NCBI RefSeq assembly: GCF_001952855.1
Contig: NZ_LPNO01000014.1
Span: 60,339 to 124,338, forward strand
DNA: 64,000 nucleotides
Direction of reading: 5' to 3'
Source: Pseudomonas sp. ATCC PTA-122608
GTDB taxonomy: Bacteria; Pseudomonadota; Gammaproteobacteria; Pseudomonadales; Pseudomonadaceae
The notes under the pieces: generated by a model
What the model was told of the DNA's origin: nothing
Database searches by the model: none
Seen by the model: only the letters and a program-made list of their open reading frames with translations
Translations under genes and position numbers: made by a program
Shown: piece by piece, positions 1 to 7,328 of the stretch
How the letters are laid out: the number at the start of each line of letters is the position of its first letter
How positions within the stretch are numbered: the stretch's first letter is position 1

Positions 1-1133
1 TGGGCCTGCAACTTGATATCGCTCCAGATCGAGACGAACGCACCGGTGACGGAGCCCCAAACGGCAGAGATCTTGTTTAGGGGCGACCAATCGAAGTAAC
101 TGCTGACGATGGTAAAAGCCGCCAGCGCGGTGAGTTTGAAGTCACTCCAGATCGCCGCAAACATCTCACTGATCACGCCCCAGTTGGCAATGATTTGCCC
201 TTGGGGTGACCAACTGAACAGGCTTTTCATGAACTCGACCACCGGCACACTCAGTGCCTTGAGCAAGTCCCAGAAGGCCGCAAAAAAACTGCTCAAAGGC
301 GCCCAGTTGTTGACGATCAAACCGATTGGCGACCAGGAAAACAGTGTGGTGAAAAAGCCGATCAGCGGCTGCGCCATCACCTTAAGCGACGTCCACAGCC
401 CCGCAAAAAAACCTGTGATCGGCCCCCACAGGCGCATCACTTGTTCCAGAGGACGAAACGCAAAGACCGTCTGAAAAAAAGCGCCCAGGGTTCCAATCGC
501 CGCCATCACCCGCTCGCCCAGCCCGACAAAAAACGCCGAAATCGGCTTCCAGTTGGCGACGATCAATCCCGCCGCCACGGCAATGCCCACGGCCACCAAC
601 ACTATCGGGTTGGCGCTGAGCACCAGTTGCATCAGCCCCAGCGCTTGGGACACGCCGGTGACAGCCGCTTGAATAGCGGTAAACGCCACCGCACCCGCTG
701 CGAGGCCCTGCACCAGTTGCGGATTCTCGGTAAGCACTTGGGCCACCGAGGTCAGCAACGGCTCCAGCCCGACCACCACTGCCGTGACGGCTGGCAACAG
801 CGCCGTACCGAAAGCCACTGATACCTTGTCCAACGAGGCGTTGAAACTCTCCAGCCCTTGCGCTGCCGATTCAGCAACCCCTTGACCCACAGCAGCATTG
901 ACCTCGCCAACCTGCCCCTTGAATGCCAACGCCGATTTGATACCGCTGACAAACGGTGCTGCCAGCCCACCACCCTTCACCAAACCGGAAATATCCAACT
1001 TGCCGAGGCCGGTGTGTTCCAGGTTCTGCCTGAAGCGTCCGACCGTGGCCTGCAGCGCGGCGAGCTTGGGCGACAGCTGGTCGATCCCGGTCAGGCGCAC
1101 GGCGGTACTTTCTACTTTCTGAGCTTCTGCCAT
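1..1133 (-). CDS. Tail tape measure protein of the Mu-like tailocin (partial, C-terminus beyond left edge)
   Basis: The open frame starts at ATG 1133, which overlaps the stop of the upstream chaperone fusion as TGATG, and runs off the left edge after 377 codons. The N-terminal part is polar and helical. Hydrophobic alanine/valine-rich segments follow (around residues 105-125 and 160-185). The visible C-terminal part is built from 41-residue repeats with a conserved core (N/L/V-W near the start, FF at 12-13, W at 17, then F-x-W-S-P at 35-39). Position directly after a frameshifted chaperone is diagnostic for tape measure proteins, which set tail length and sit inside the tube. Tail assignment is firm; the exact family is inferred. 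Confidence 0.85.
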   Translation of the reverse strand, partial: MAEAQKVESTAVRLTGIDQLSPKLAALQATVGRFRQNLEHTGLGKLDISGLVKGGGLAAPFVSGIKSALAFKGQVGEVNAAVGQGVAESAAQGLESFNASLDKVSVAFGTALLPAVTAVVVGLEPLLTSVAQVLTENPQLVQGLAAGAVAFTAIQAAVTGVSQALGLMQLVLSANPIVLVAVGIAVAAGLIVANWKPISAFFVGLGERVMAAIGTLGAFFQTVFAFRPLEQVMRLWGPITGFFAGLWTSLKVMAQPLIGFFTTLFSWSPIGLIVNNWAPLSSFFAAFWDLLKALSVPVVEFMKSLFSWSPQGQIIANWGVISEMFAAIWSDFKLTALAAFTIVSSYFDWSPLNKISAVWGSVTGAFVSIWSDIKLQA

Positions 1134-1560
1134 CACTGCACCTGCTGCATCGCATTGATCCGTTGCGCATGCTCCAGGGATTCCCGGAGCGTATCCAAAG
1201 GCCTGGCCAGCATCTGTTCGGGGTCAACCTTCCAGAACCAGGCCAGGTCGTAGGCCACCGCAATCAGCTCGGCGACGGAGCCTGCGCCGCACTCATGAAA
1301 AAACCGGCGACGGCCCAGCTCAGCGCGTTGAAGTCCACCAGGTCGAGCTGGTTGACCGACGACGGCGGAATGCCCGCGCACACCGCGATGTACTTGGCGG
1401 CAACGTCGAGGTCGAGACTCACGTCTTCGCCCTTGTCGATCTTGTACGGCAGTGCCTTGATCGCCCGCACCTCCTGCACCGTCGGGCGGCGCAGGGTGAG
1501 TTCGGTCAGTGGCTCGCCGTGGGCCTCGATGGCCACTTGCAGCTTCACCGTATCGGTCAT
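1133..1560 (-). CDS. Tail assembly chaperone, -1 frameshift fusion product (GT/gpE' type), Mu-like module
   Basis: This is the long product expected when ribosomes slip -1 at the heptamer T TTT TTC (1303-1297). The first 88 residues are shared with the short chaperone. A 54-residue extension in the -1 frame then begins H-E-C-G-A-G and ends at TGA 1133-1135, overlapping the tape measure start. The extension contains the D-L-A-W-F-W-K-V-D-P-E-Q segment typical of gpE'/T-type extensions. Such fusions bind the tape measure and recruit tube subunits during tail assembly. Slippage is inferred from the sequence; the layout matches lambda G/GT and P2 E/E+E'. Confidence 0.75.
1264..1560 (-). CDS. Tail assembly chaperone, short form (gp41/gpG-like), Mu-like module
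   Basis: A 98-residue protein whose ATG overlaps the tube gene stop as ATGA. It has the features of Mu gp41-like chaperones: an early region ending L-T-L-R-R-P-T, an acidic middle, and the segment L-S-W-A-V-A-G-F-F before the end. It lies between the tube and tape measure genes, the standard chaperone position. About 100 bases of its 3' end overlap an open -1 frame used by the fusion product. The short form should be the abundant one. Confidence 0.8.
   Translation of the reverse strand: MTDTVKLQVAIEAHGEPLTELTLRRPTVQEVRAIKALPYKIDKGEDVSLDLDVAAKYIAVCAGIPPSSVNQLDLVDFNALSWAVAGFFMSAAQAPSPS
1297..1303 (-). other. Programmed -1 ribosomal frameshift slippery site T TTT TTC
   Basis: On the minus strand the zero-frame codons GGT TTT TTC give the canonical X XXY YYZ heptamer TTTTTTC. 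A -1 slip joins the frame of the short chaperone to the open frame that ends at the tape measure start. Position in the overlap and the uninterrupted -1 frame support function. No stimulatory structure was computed. Confidence 0.75.
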
Positions 1561-1904
1561 TGCCAGGTCCCCTTGATGCCTTCGAATTTCAGCTCGATCA
1601 CGGCGTCGTCGCCCTTGGCCACTGGCTCTTCCACCAGGTAGGCACCGGCCAGCACGTAGACCTTGCCGTTGTTGAATTCGCAGGTGACGGTCATGTCGGT
1701 GCCGGCGATCAGTTGCTTCAATGGAAAGTCCGGCGTGTGCAGTGCGGTAACTTTGAACGATGGAGTGATGTCGGTTTCCTTGTAGAAACCCGGCACCACG
1801 GTTTCCCGCTTGACGGCCATCAACGGTGCTTCGCAGCCGCCGTTGATGGTCAGTTGAGCGCCGTCCACTTTGACGTAGCAGGTGCCCGCAATCAGTTGAC
1901 CCAT
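1557..1904 (-). CDS. Contractile tail tube protein (Mu gpM-like)
   Basis: A 115-residue protein starting M-G-Q-L-I-A-G-T-C-Y-V-K-V-D-G, a typical opening for the Mu-type tail tube family, and containing the core T-V-V-P-G-F-Y-K-E-T-D. It would form the inner tube that is driven through the target envelope when the sheath contracts. It follows the 498-residue sheath and its stop overlaps the chaperone start (ATGA). A hairpin lies between sheath and tube. It is unrelated by eye to the 168-residue tube of the neighbouring P2-like module. Confidence 0.85.
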   Translation of the reverse strand: MGQLIAGTCYVKVDGAQLTINGGCEAPLMAVKRETVVPGFYKETDITPSFKVTALHTPDFPLKQLIAGTDMTVTCEFNNGKVYVLAGAYLVEEPVAKGDDAVIELKFEGIKGTWQ

Positions 1905-1916
1905 GATGTTTCTCCC

Positions 1917-1942
1917 AAAAATAAGCCCGCACTCGGCGGGCT
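1917..1942 (-). terminator. Terminator-like hairpin between Mu-like sheath and tube genes
   Basis: On the minus strand AGCCCGC, a five-base loop and GCGGGCT form a 7-bp stem followed by TATTTT. The T tract is short, so this is probably a partial terminator or an mRNA-stabilising hairpin that sets the tube/sheath ratio. Confidence 0.5.
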
Positions 1943-1967
1943 GGAATCAGTTGCGAAAAGCGCGGGG

Positions 1968-3464
1968 TTACACCGCCGCGTCGTACTGCAAACGGAACTG
2001 GTTGAGCAGCGCAAACACCCGCAGCCCGTTGACGTAATCCGGCGGGAATAGCACGTTGACCCGGCTCGGGTCCTGGCTATCGCGCTCGACGATCAGGTGC
2101 TCGGCGAACAGCTCGGCGTTCTCCACATGGCCTTCCAGTTCCAGCTTGGCGTACTGGGCGATCAGCTCACCGCGAATAGTGCTCGGGGTGACGATCGGCT
2201 GGCCGGCGCCAAAACGCGTACCGTCAGCAGCGAGCTTGTGGCGCCCGTACTTGCTGGTGATCACGCTTTGCAGACGGCGCACGATAAAGGCCGACTGGTG
2301 CAGGGTTTCGCTGTCCAGGTAGGAGTTGTCCGCCTGGCCGAAAGCGTTCTTCTGGTAGGTGGTGATCGCCCGCTGAATGCGCACGTAACCGCCTTCGTAG
2401 TAAGCGGTGGCGATGCCGTAGTTGAGCAGCGATTGGCGCTCGGTCAGGGTGAAGCGGTCGCTGGCGTCGGCCGGGTCGAGGCCTGGCAGGCTGCCGCTTT
2501 GGGTCGGACGGCTGGCATCGGCGGAGATAAATACTGCCGTGCGTGCAGCCAAGGCCGCTGCCTGGACCCAGAACGGTTGCGGCACGCCCGGCTCCATGGC
2601 CTGGATGGTCACGTGCTGGTCGTTACGCCCTTGCCCGGCAGCCACCAGGGTGCCGATGGTGCCGCGCTTGGCGGTGTAGACGTGACCAAACAGTTGCTTG
2701 GCCCAGGACCAGCGACCGCTGTTGTCATCCATCACCGCTTGCCAGGCGTTGAGGCTGGTAGTGTCGGCCCAGGGCATGCAGATGAACTCGAACGGCTCAT
2801 CGCCCAGCGCAGCCAGCGCCGCGAGTTGGTCCGGTACACCGGCACCCGCCGCCATTTTGCCGAGCACGGCGGTCAGGCCGTCGGGGATTTGTTCACCGTT
2901 GCTCTGGCCCAGGCGGTTGAGCTGCAGGCTGATGTCGTTGCCACTGTCACCGGTCCATTTGGCAGTCAGGGTGACGGTGCCATCGGCGGCTACCGCACTG
3001 ACCGGCAGGTCGGCACTGGCGTTGATTTTCAACGCCAGGGCGGTGGCGGCAACGGCAGCGGTCGCGCCATTGATCACGGTCGCTTGAACGCGGGTGCCGC
3101 CGACGTACAGGTTGAGAATGCCACCTTGGGTCGCGGTGCCGGTCAGCTTGAGCTCGGCCTTGGCCGCGCTGCCTTCGGTACTGTGCAGCGGCAGGCACCA
3201 GATCTCGCCCACCGGGTCACTCTTGCGGAACGTCTCGTACATCGATGCCAGCATCGAACCCTGGCCACCGATACGCTTGGCCATGGCCGCGCTCGATACC
3301 AGCACCAGGCTGCCGACTTCCGGGCTGGTGACGTTGTCGTTGACCTGGGCCACGATCAGCCGACGCAGGGCCGACGACGCACTATTGGCTGCCGAATTGT
3401 CCATCTCGGCGTAGAACAGCGGCACACGAATGTCCGCCGGAATATGACTGAATCCAATCGCCAT
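1968..3464 (-). CDS. Contractile tail sheath protein (Mu gpL-like, 498 aa)
   Basis: The start M-A-I-G-F-S-H-I-P at 3464 shares one base with the upstream stop (TAATG). The protein has the Mu gpL-type N-terminus (I-P-x-x-I-R-V-P-L-F-Y-A-E-M-D-N-S) and a conserved C-terminal sheath domain with D-P-S-R-V-N-V-L-F-P-P-D-Y-V-N-G-L-R-V. The sheath contracts to push the tube into a target cell. Its length of about 500 residues is usual for Mu/SfV-like sheaths and clearly longer than the 388-residue P2-like sheath at 8590-9756. It belongs to the second, Mu-like tail of the locus. Confidence 0.92.
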   Translation of the reverse strand: MAIGFSHIPADIRVPLFYAEMDNSAANSASSALRRLIVAQVNDNVTSPEVGSLVLVSSAAMAKRIGGQGSMLASMYETFRKSDPVGEIWCLPLHSTEGSAAKAELKLTGTATQGGILNLYVGGTRVQATVINGATAAVAATALALKINASADLPVSAVAADGTVTLTAKWTGDSGNDISLQLNRLGQSNGEQIPDGLTAVLGKMAAGAGVPDQLAALAALGDEPFEFICMPWADTTSLNAWQAVMDDNSGRWSWAKQLFGHVYTAKRGTIGTLVAAGQGRNDQHVTIQAMEPGVPQPFWVQAAALAARTAVFISADASRPTQSGSLPGLDPADASDRFTLTERQSLLNYGIATAYYEGGYVRIQRAITTYQKNAFGQADNSYLDSETLHQSAFIVRRLQSVITSKYGRHKLAADGTRFGAGQPIVTPSTIRGELIAQYAKLELEGHVENAELFAEHLIVERDSQDPSRVNVLFPPDYVNGLRVFALLNQFRLQYDAAV

Positions 3465-3646
3465 TATTTGGCTCCCTGTGGTTTTGCCGCCTTGACGGCT
3501 TTGGTTGTGATGTCGCCATCGGCCAGACGTCGACGCCACCAGGCGTTGTCCGGGACTTCGCGGCCTTCGGCCGGCAACAGATCGCCCGCCTCCGGGTCAG
3601 GTACGGCACGGCCGGAAACCGGCAGTACGGTGATGCGTTTGCTCAT
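3464..3646 (-). CDS. DUF2635-type small tail protein
   Basis: A 60-residue protein, M-S-K-R-I-T-V-L-P-V-S-G-R-A-V-P-D-P-E, with the W-W-R-R-R-L-A-D-G-D-I segment typical of the DUF2635 family (Mu gp38 position). It is coupled at both ends: its ATG overlaps the preceding stop (ATGA) and its stop overlaps the sheath start (TAATG). The family is almost always found directly before a Mu-like sheath. Its molecular role is unknown. Confidence 0.8.
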   Translation of the reverse strand: MSKRITVLPVSGRAVPDPEAGDLLPAEGREVPDNAWWRRRLADGDITTKAVKAAKPQGAK

Positions 3647-4227
3647 GGTTTTACCTCGGCAGAAAACGTCATTTCCAGGCGCCCGTCGGGGCCTGGGCGT
3701 TGCAGATTGGGGTCGGCCGGGTCGATGGCATCGACCCGCACCGTCACCCCGTTGAAGGACGGCAGAGCGTCCAGCTCAAGCTCGAGCCAGGTTTCCGCTG
3801 GCTGTGTGCTGAGGTTGCGTCCCAGTTGGAACTCGGCGAAAAATCGCAGCCGGTAGAGCCCGCGGTTCTTCGTCAGCAGCAGCCAGTCGCCGCCTTCGTA
3901 CTGAATGGGCTCGTAGAAGCGCTCGGGCTTGAATCCCACCAGGGCGCGCCAGATTTCGGCGCGCAGGGCGTGGAGTTGGTCCATGGCTAGCGCTTGTTGG
4001 CCGTCCACCAGGTCGAGTACCAGCACCACGCCAAAATGCTCGCGGATAGTTTGCCGGGTGGTGTTTTGCGAACTGTTCGCGGTGGCTGCGTCAGTGATCG
4101 GCGTAACGACCGCAGCGGGTGCACCGGGCAGGGTTTGCAGGGCATCGAGATCGAGGCCAGCGTGCACCTGTTGGTTGAAACCGGGGCAGTGATCACGCAG
4201 GTGAGTCAGTAACGGGGTGATCTTCAT
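3643..4227 (-). CDS. Mu gp37-like tail terminator/completion protein
   Basis: A 194-residue protein beginning M-K-I-T-P-L-L-T-H-L-R. It resembles the gp37-like tail completion proteins that cap the tube end in Mu/SfV-like tails. The start at 4227 is chosen because the longer upstream frame would run back through the terminator at 4245-4268. It is the first gene of the Mu-like tail in this window and is followed without gap by the DUF2635 protein and sheath. Family assignment rests on position, size and the segment G-D-W-L-L-L-T-K-N-R-G-L-Y-R-L-R-F. Confidence 0.65.
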   Translation of the reverse strand: MKITPLLTHLRDHCPGFNQQVHAGLDLDALQTLPGAPAAVVTPITDAATANSSQNTTRQTIREHFGVVLVLDLVDGQQALAMDQLHALRAEIWRALVGFKPERFYEPIQYEGGDWLLLTKNRGLYRLRFFAEFQLGRNLSTQPAETWLELELDALPSFNGVTVRVDAIDPADPNLQRPGPDGRLEMTFSAEVKP

Positions 4228-4244
4228 GGGGGTCACCGGGCAAT

Positions 4245-4268
4245 AAAAAACCCGCTCGGGAGCGGGCT
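4245..4268 (-). terminator. Intrinsic terminator at the end of the P2-like tail module
   Basis: On the minus strand CCCGCT, loop CCCG and AGCGGG are followed by six T residues. It lies about 20 bases after the gpD stop and before the first gene of the Mu-like module, so it separates the two tail units. Confidence 0.8.
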
Positions 4269-4286
4269 TGGTTAAAGGGGGCGCGG

Positions 4287-5297
4287 CTAGACCGTCAAGC
4301 CACTGGCGACAATCGAACTGCGATAGCCCGCCTTCGGCACCCCGGTATGCGTCACCGTTTTGATCGACCATCGCCCTTGCATGTACGCCGGCCAGGTTTC
4401 GTCTAGCAGCAAAAGACCTTCGGCCGCCAGCAACGGGTTACCTGGGCAATCAATGGTTAGCGTTCGTCCTTTAAGGCTGGCCCGGCCCAACTCGCGCTGC
4501 GCCACCACCCGGGCTTCATTTTCGCTCTGATAGCGCTGGCGCAGGACGGTAAACGGGGCAATCCCAACCTGAACCACCCGCAGCTTGCCTGCCGCGGCAT
4601 CCCACCAACTGGTTTGGCAACCTGCGTATTTAGCGCGGGCTTTTTCCTCAAACTTGGCGCTGATAAATGCCTGCTCCCCGGGGCGGTTGTTCTGGGTCAC
4701 GGAGAGTTTTACCTCTGGCAGCATCTGGCCAGAAAGCGTTTTGACCTGCCCGCTGTCAGCCAGTACATACAGCTCGTTGAAGGGCTTGCTGACCCCGCCG
4801 TACTTCCCGGCAAGCCGGGTGATAAAGGCCATGTCGCTTTCATTGGACTGATCGATATGGGGAATGAAAATACCCTCCAGGCTCGGCGCAACACGGGGTG
4901 AAAAGCCGTGGCGGGTCACCAGTTGGCGGAACAGCGTCCCCAGGGTAGTCGGCCCGTAACTGGCGGAACGACGCTGCCGATAGCCGGTTTGATCCTGCAC
5001 ACTGAACGGAGCTGCGGTGGCTCCCACCACCAGACGCATGGGAAACAGGAACGGCGTTAGATGGGTAACCACAAACTCGCCCTTTTCCACCAGCCCCGTC
5101 TCCAGGTAGCCCGCCCGAAAACCGATCTTCCCGCTCAGGCTCGGCAAGCCTTCCAGGCCTTCGATGTTGAGGGTGAGTTCCAATTGGTCAGATTCAATAC
5201 CTGTGGTATCCGTATGGCTCCACTGCATGATTCGCTCGTTGAGCAGGGCCGCGTTGGCGCCGTAGAACTCGACGATCGGGGTAAATCCCATTGCCAT
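4287..5297 (-). CDS. Tail protein gpD / baseplate hub (P2-like)
   Basis: A 336-residue homologue of P2 gpD (PA0628 position in the R-pyocin cluster). An AGGAGG Shine-Dalgarno sequence four bases before ATG 5297 fixes the start. Conserved features include the early P-I-V-E-F-Y-G-A-N-A and the central S-L-E-G-I-F-I-P-H-I-D-Q-S-N-E-S-D-M-A-F segment. The gpD family forms the hub under the spike. It is the last gene of the P2-like tail. In P. aeruginosa a lysozyme gene follows here, but this locus goes straight to a terminator and a second tail. Confidence 0.9.
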   Translation of the reverse strand: MAMGFTPIVEFYGANAALLNERIMQWSHTDTTGIESDQLELTLNIEGLEGLPSLSGKIGFRAGYLETGLVEKGEFVVTHLTPFLFPMRLVVGATAAPFSVQDQTGYRQRRSASYGPTTLGTLFRQLVTRHGFSPRVAPSLEGIFIPHIDQSNESDMAFITRLAGKYGGVSKPFNELYVLADSGQVKTLSGQMLPEVKLSVTQNNRPGEQAFISAKFEEKARAKYAGCQTSWWDAAAGKLRVVQVGIAPFTVLRQRYQSENEARVVAQRELGRASLKGRTLTIDCPGNPLLAAEGLLLLDETWPAYMQGRWSIKTVTHTGVPKAGYRSSIVASGLTV

Positions 5298-5306
5298 GAA
5301 ACCTCC

Positions 5307-5519
5307 TTAATCCCAGGCCGACACCGGACGCACCGCTGCCGGTCGCGACTCCACTTCGGGCACGATTACCCAAACACCCGCCGGCAAGACCGGACCTTGC
5401 TCGGCAAGATCGGGGTTCAAGCGCCAGAGGTTTTCTTCAGCCTTGTCATCGCAGCGGCCAAGCTCGCGGTAGAGCAGCAGGTTGACCGCGTCACCGGCAA
5501 TACTTCGCACTCTACGCAT
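5307..5519 (-). CDS. Tail protein gpX (LysM-like)
   Basis: A 70-residue protein of the P2 gpX family (PA0627 position). It has the short LysM-like pattern D-A-V-N-L-L-L-Y-R-E-L-G, then N-P-D-L-A-E-Q-G-P-V-L-P-A-G and V-W-V-I-V-P. It overlaps the end of gpU and is ten bases from gpD. gpX proteins are small baseplate/tail completion factors. Confidence 0.85.
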   Translation of the reverse strand: MRRVRSIAGDAVNLLLYRELGRCDDKAEENLWRLNPDLAEQGPVLPAGVWVIVPEVESRPAAVRPVSAWD

Positions 5520-5895
5520 TGACGAACTCCTCCAGCACCAGTGTCCAGCCGATCACCAGAGCGGTGCCGTCATCGATCACACAGGACTGATCTTCCGTGA
5601 CCGAAGTGATGCGCCACAGTCCCCAGTTACGACCGATACCGTCCACCAATGGCAGCGGCGCCCGACCGTTCTGCAGGGCACGCAGTTCGTCCAGTCGTTG
5701 CATGCCCACGGCGTACGCGGCTTTACCTGTGAACGTAAGCTTTTCCAGGTTTTGCCCCTTCTGCCGCGACTGCGGCTTGCTGGCAATAATCTCCAGATTT
5801 GCCCAGCCACCGTCCGTGAGGCGGTTGAGACCGGAATAGGCAAACCCGCGCGACAACCCGAAAATAAAATCCCCCAGTACCATTTGCTGTCGCAT
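5512..5895 (-). CDS. Tail protein gpU (P2-like)
   Basis: A 127-residue protein of the P2 gpU family (PA0626 position). It begins M-R-Q-Q-M-V-L-G-D-F-I-F-G-L and holds the diagnostic S-R-Q-K-G-Q-N-L-E-K-L-T-F-T-G segment and a C-terminal W-T-L-V-L-E-E-F. It overlaps the tape measure stop by one base and gpX by eight. gpU caps the tail tube end. Confidence 0.9.
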   Translation of the reverse strand: MRQQMVLGDFIFGLSRGFAYSGLNRLTDGGWANLEIIASKPQSRQKGQNLEKLTFTGKAAYAVGMQRLDELRALQNGRAPLPLVDGIGRNWGLWRITSVTEDQSCVIDDGTALVIGWTLVLEEFVNA

Positions 5896-7322
5896 CAGGC
5901 ATATCCCCTTAAATCAGTCAGCGATGCGTTACGCCGCACGCTCAAGGCGTCGGTCAGTATCGGTAAGGTTTGGTATTGCAGCGCCTGAATCACGCCATCG
6001 ATGATGGGTTGGGCATCGGCAAGACTTACACCGCTGATCTGAATGCTTGGCGCGATGGTGATCTGCAGGTTGTCGGTGCTGGCGCTACTGAGTTCCTTGC
6101 TTACCGTGTTGGGTGATGGCAGACGGTCACTTGGGCCGAACAACTTGTCACCGAGCCAGGTTCCCGCCTCGCTGCCCAACAAACCACCGATGGCGCCGCC
6201 GACAGCAGTGCCGACACCGGGAAAAATCAGGGTGCCGATAGCGGCGCCGGCGGAGGCTCCCGCCCAGGCGCCGCCCGCGGTGCTGAGGCCGGAGGCGACC
6301 GCTTTTGCGTCGCCATTGCGCACGCCCTGCACCACATCCATGGCGGTGTCGACGTACTTCAACGGGCCGAGGCGGCGGGTGCCTACCGATTCCAGTCTGG
6401 CAAACGCTCCCGATAAACTCGCGGCCAGGCCTTTGCCTGCACCGCGCGCCACACGGCGGTTTGCCGACGGCGCCGCGTAGGAGGCAAACGAATTACCAGG
6501 TAGGTTGGTCGACGCCTGGGCGGCCTGTTTGGCAGAGAACGGAACAAGCGGCTGGCCCATCGCATTGAGCTGGGGCGCGGCATTTGCCGAGGCGGGAAGA
6601 TGAAGAGGTTTGAGATCCGCGGCTTTGCCATCGACGGTTGCCTTCGATTCACGCGGAATCGTTTGGCCAGGCTTGGGAAGCTTGACGCGCCGCTTCTTCA
6701 AATTCCCGGGGGTGTGAGCTTTGTCTTTCTTGCGGACCGTCTCTCCAACGCTTTCGGGTAACTGTGCGGCCGCCGTTTCAAGTGGGCCGGTGGTGCCAAG
6801 GCAACATTGCTTGTCGCCACCCTTGTCCTTGTCTTTATCAAGCCCCCCGTCCTTGAACAGTTTCCCTACTCCGGGAATCTTGCCGAACGTCACATCGACC
6901 AGATTGCCGATCACTCGGGTCTTGACCGTATCCAACAGGCTCGAACCCAAATCCTTCCCGATATCGGCCCCGGCCTTGAGGCCCTTGTCCACCCAGGAAT
7001 CGGAGGCTGTTGCTGGGTCCTTTTGCTCGTTCTTCGGCGCACCAGCGGCGACATCGACCGTCTTGGTCTCCAGCGAGTTGCCGTTAATGAACAACGTGCT
7101 GTTGAGCGATTCAAGGGCCTCGCGCAGCCGCACCTGCTCCAGGGTCAGGCCGTTGATTTCGAGGCTGGCACTGGCCAGCGCCAGGCTAAGATCCGTCAGT
7201 GCGGCAGGCACCGCATCCAGGGAGGCAGGCCCGGTCAAATCCTCGGCCGCCGGTGACAAGTCCCCCGAAAGCCCTCGGTCATACGTTTGCCCGGCAAATG
7301 CCAGCGCATAGTTAATCTGCAT
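5895..7322 (-). CDS. Tail tape measure protein of the P2-like tailocin (short, 475 aa)
   Basis: The gene follows the frameshifted chaperone and precedes gpU, as in R-pyocins (PA0625 position). The protein has an N-terminal helical segment, a lysine/aspartate-rich middle (around residues 165-215), and a glycine/alanine-rich membrane-active segment around residues 355-395 (G-A-S-A-G-A-A-I-G-T-L, then V-G-G-A-I-G-G-L-L-G). The function is tail length determination and possibly membrane passage. At 475 residues it is clearly shorter than the roughly 750-residue tape measure known for R-pyocins, which predicts a shorter tail. Confidence 0.85.
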   Translation of the reverse strand: MQINYALAFAGQTYDRGLSGDLSPAAEDLTGPASLDAVPAALTDLSLALASASLEINGLTLEQVRLREALESLNSTLFINGNSLETKTVDVAAGAPKNEQKDPATASDSWVDKGLKAGADIGKDLGSSLLDTVKTRVIGNLVDVTFGKIPGVGKLFKDGGLDKDKDKGGDKQCCLGTTGPLETAAAQLPESVGETVRKKDKAHTPGNLKKRRVKLPKPGQTIPRESKATVDGKAADLKPLHLPASANAAPQLNAMGQPLVPFSAKQAAQASTNLPGNSFASYAAPSANRRVARGAGKGLAASLSGAFARLESVGTRRLGPLKYVDTAMDVVQGVRNGDAKAVASGLSTAGGAWAGASAGAAIGTLIFPGVGTAVGGAIGGLLGSEAGTWLGDKLFGPSDRLPSPNTVSKELSSASTDNLQITIAPSIQISGVSLADAQPIIDGVIQALQYQTLPILTDALSVRRNASLTDLRGYA

Positions 7323-7328
7323 CCCGCT

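Noticed and set aside
2097..3755. 552-codon plus-strand frame opposite the Mu-like sheath
   Set aside because: Shadow of the sheath gene on the other strand; no family features, and high GC at third positions explains its length.
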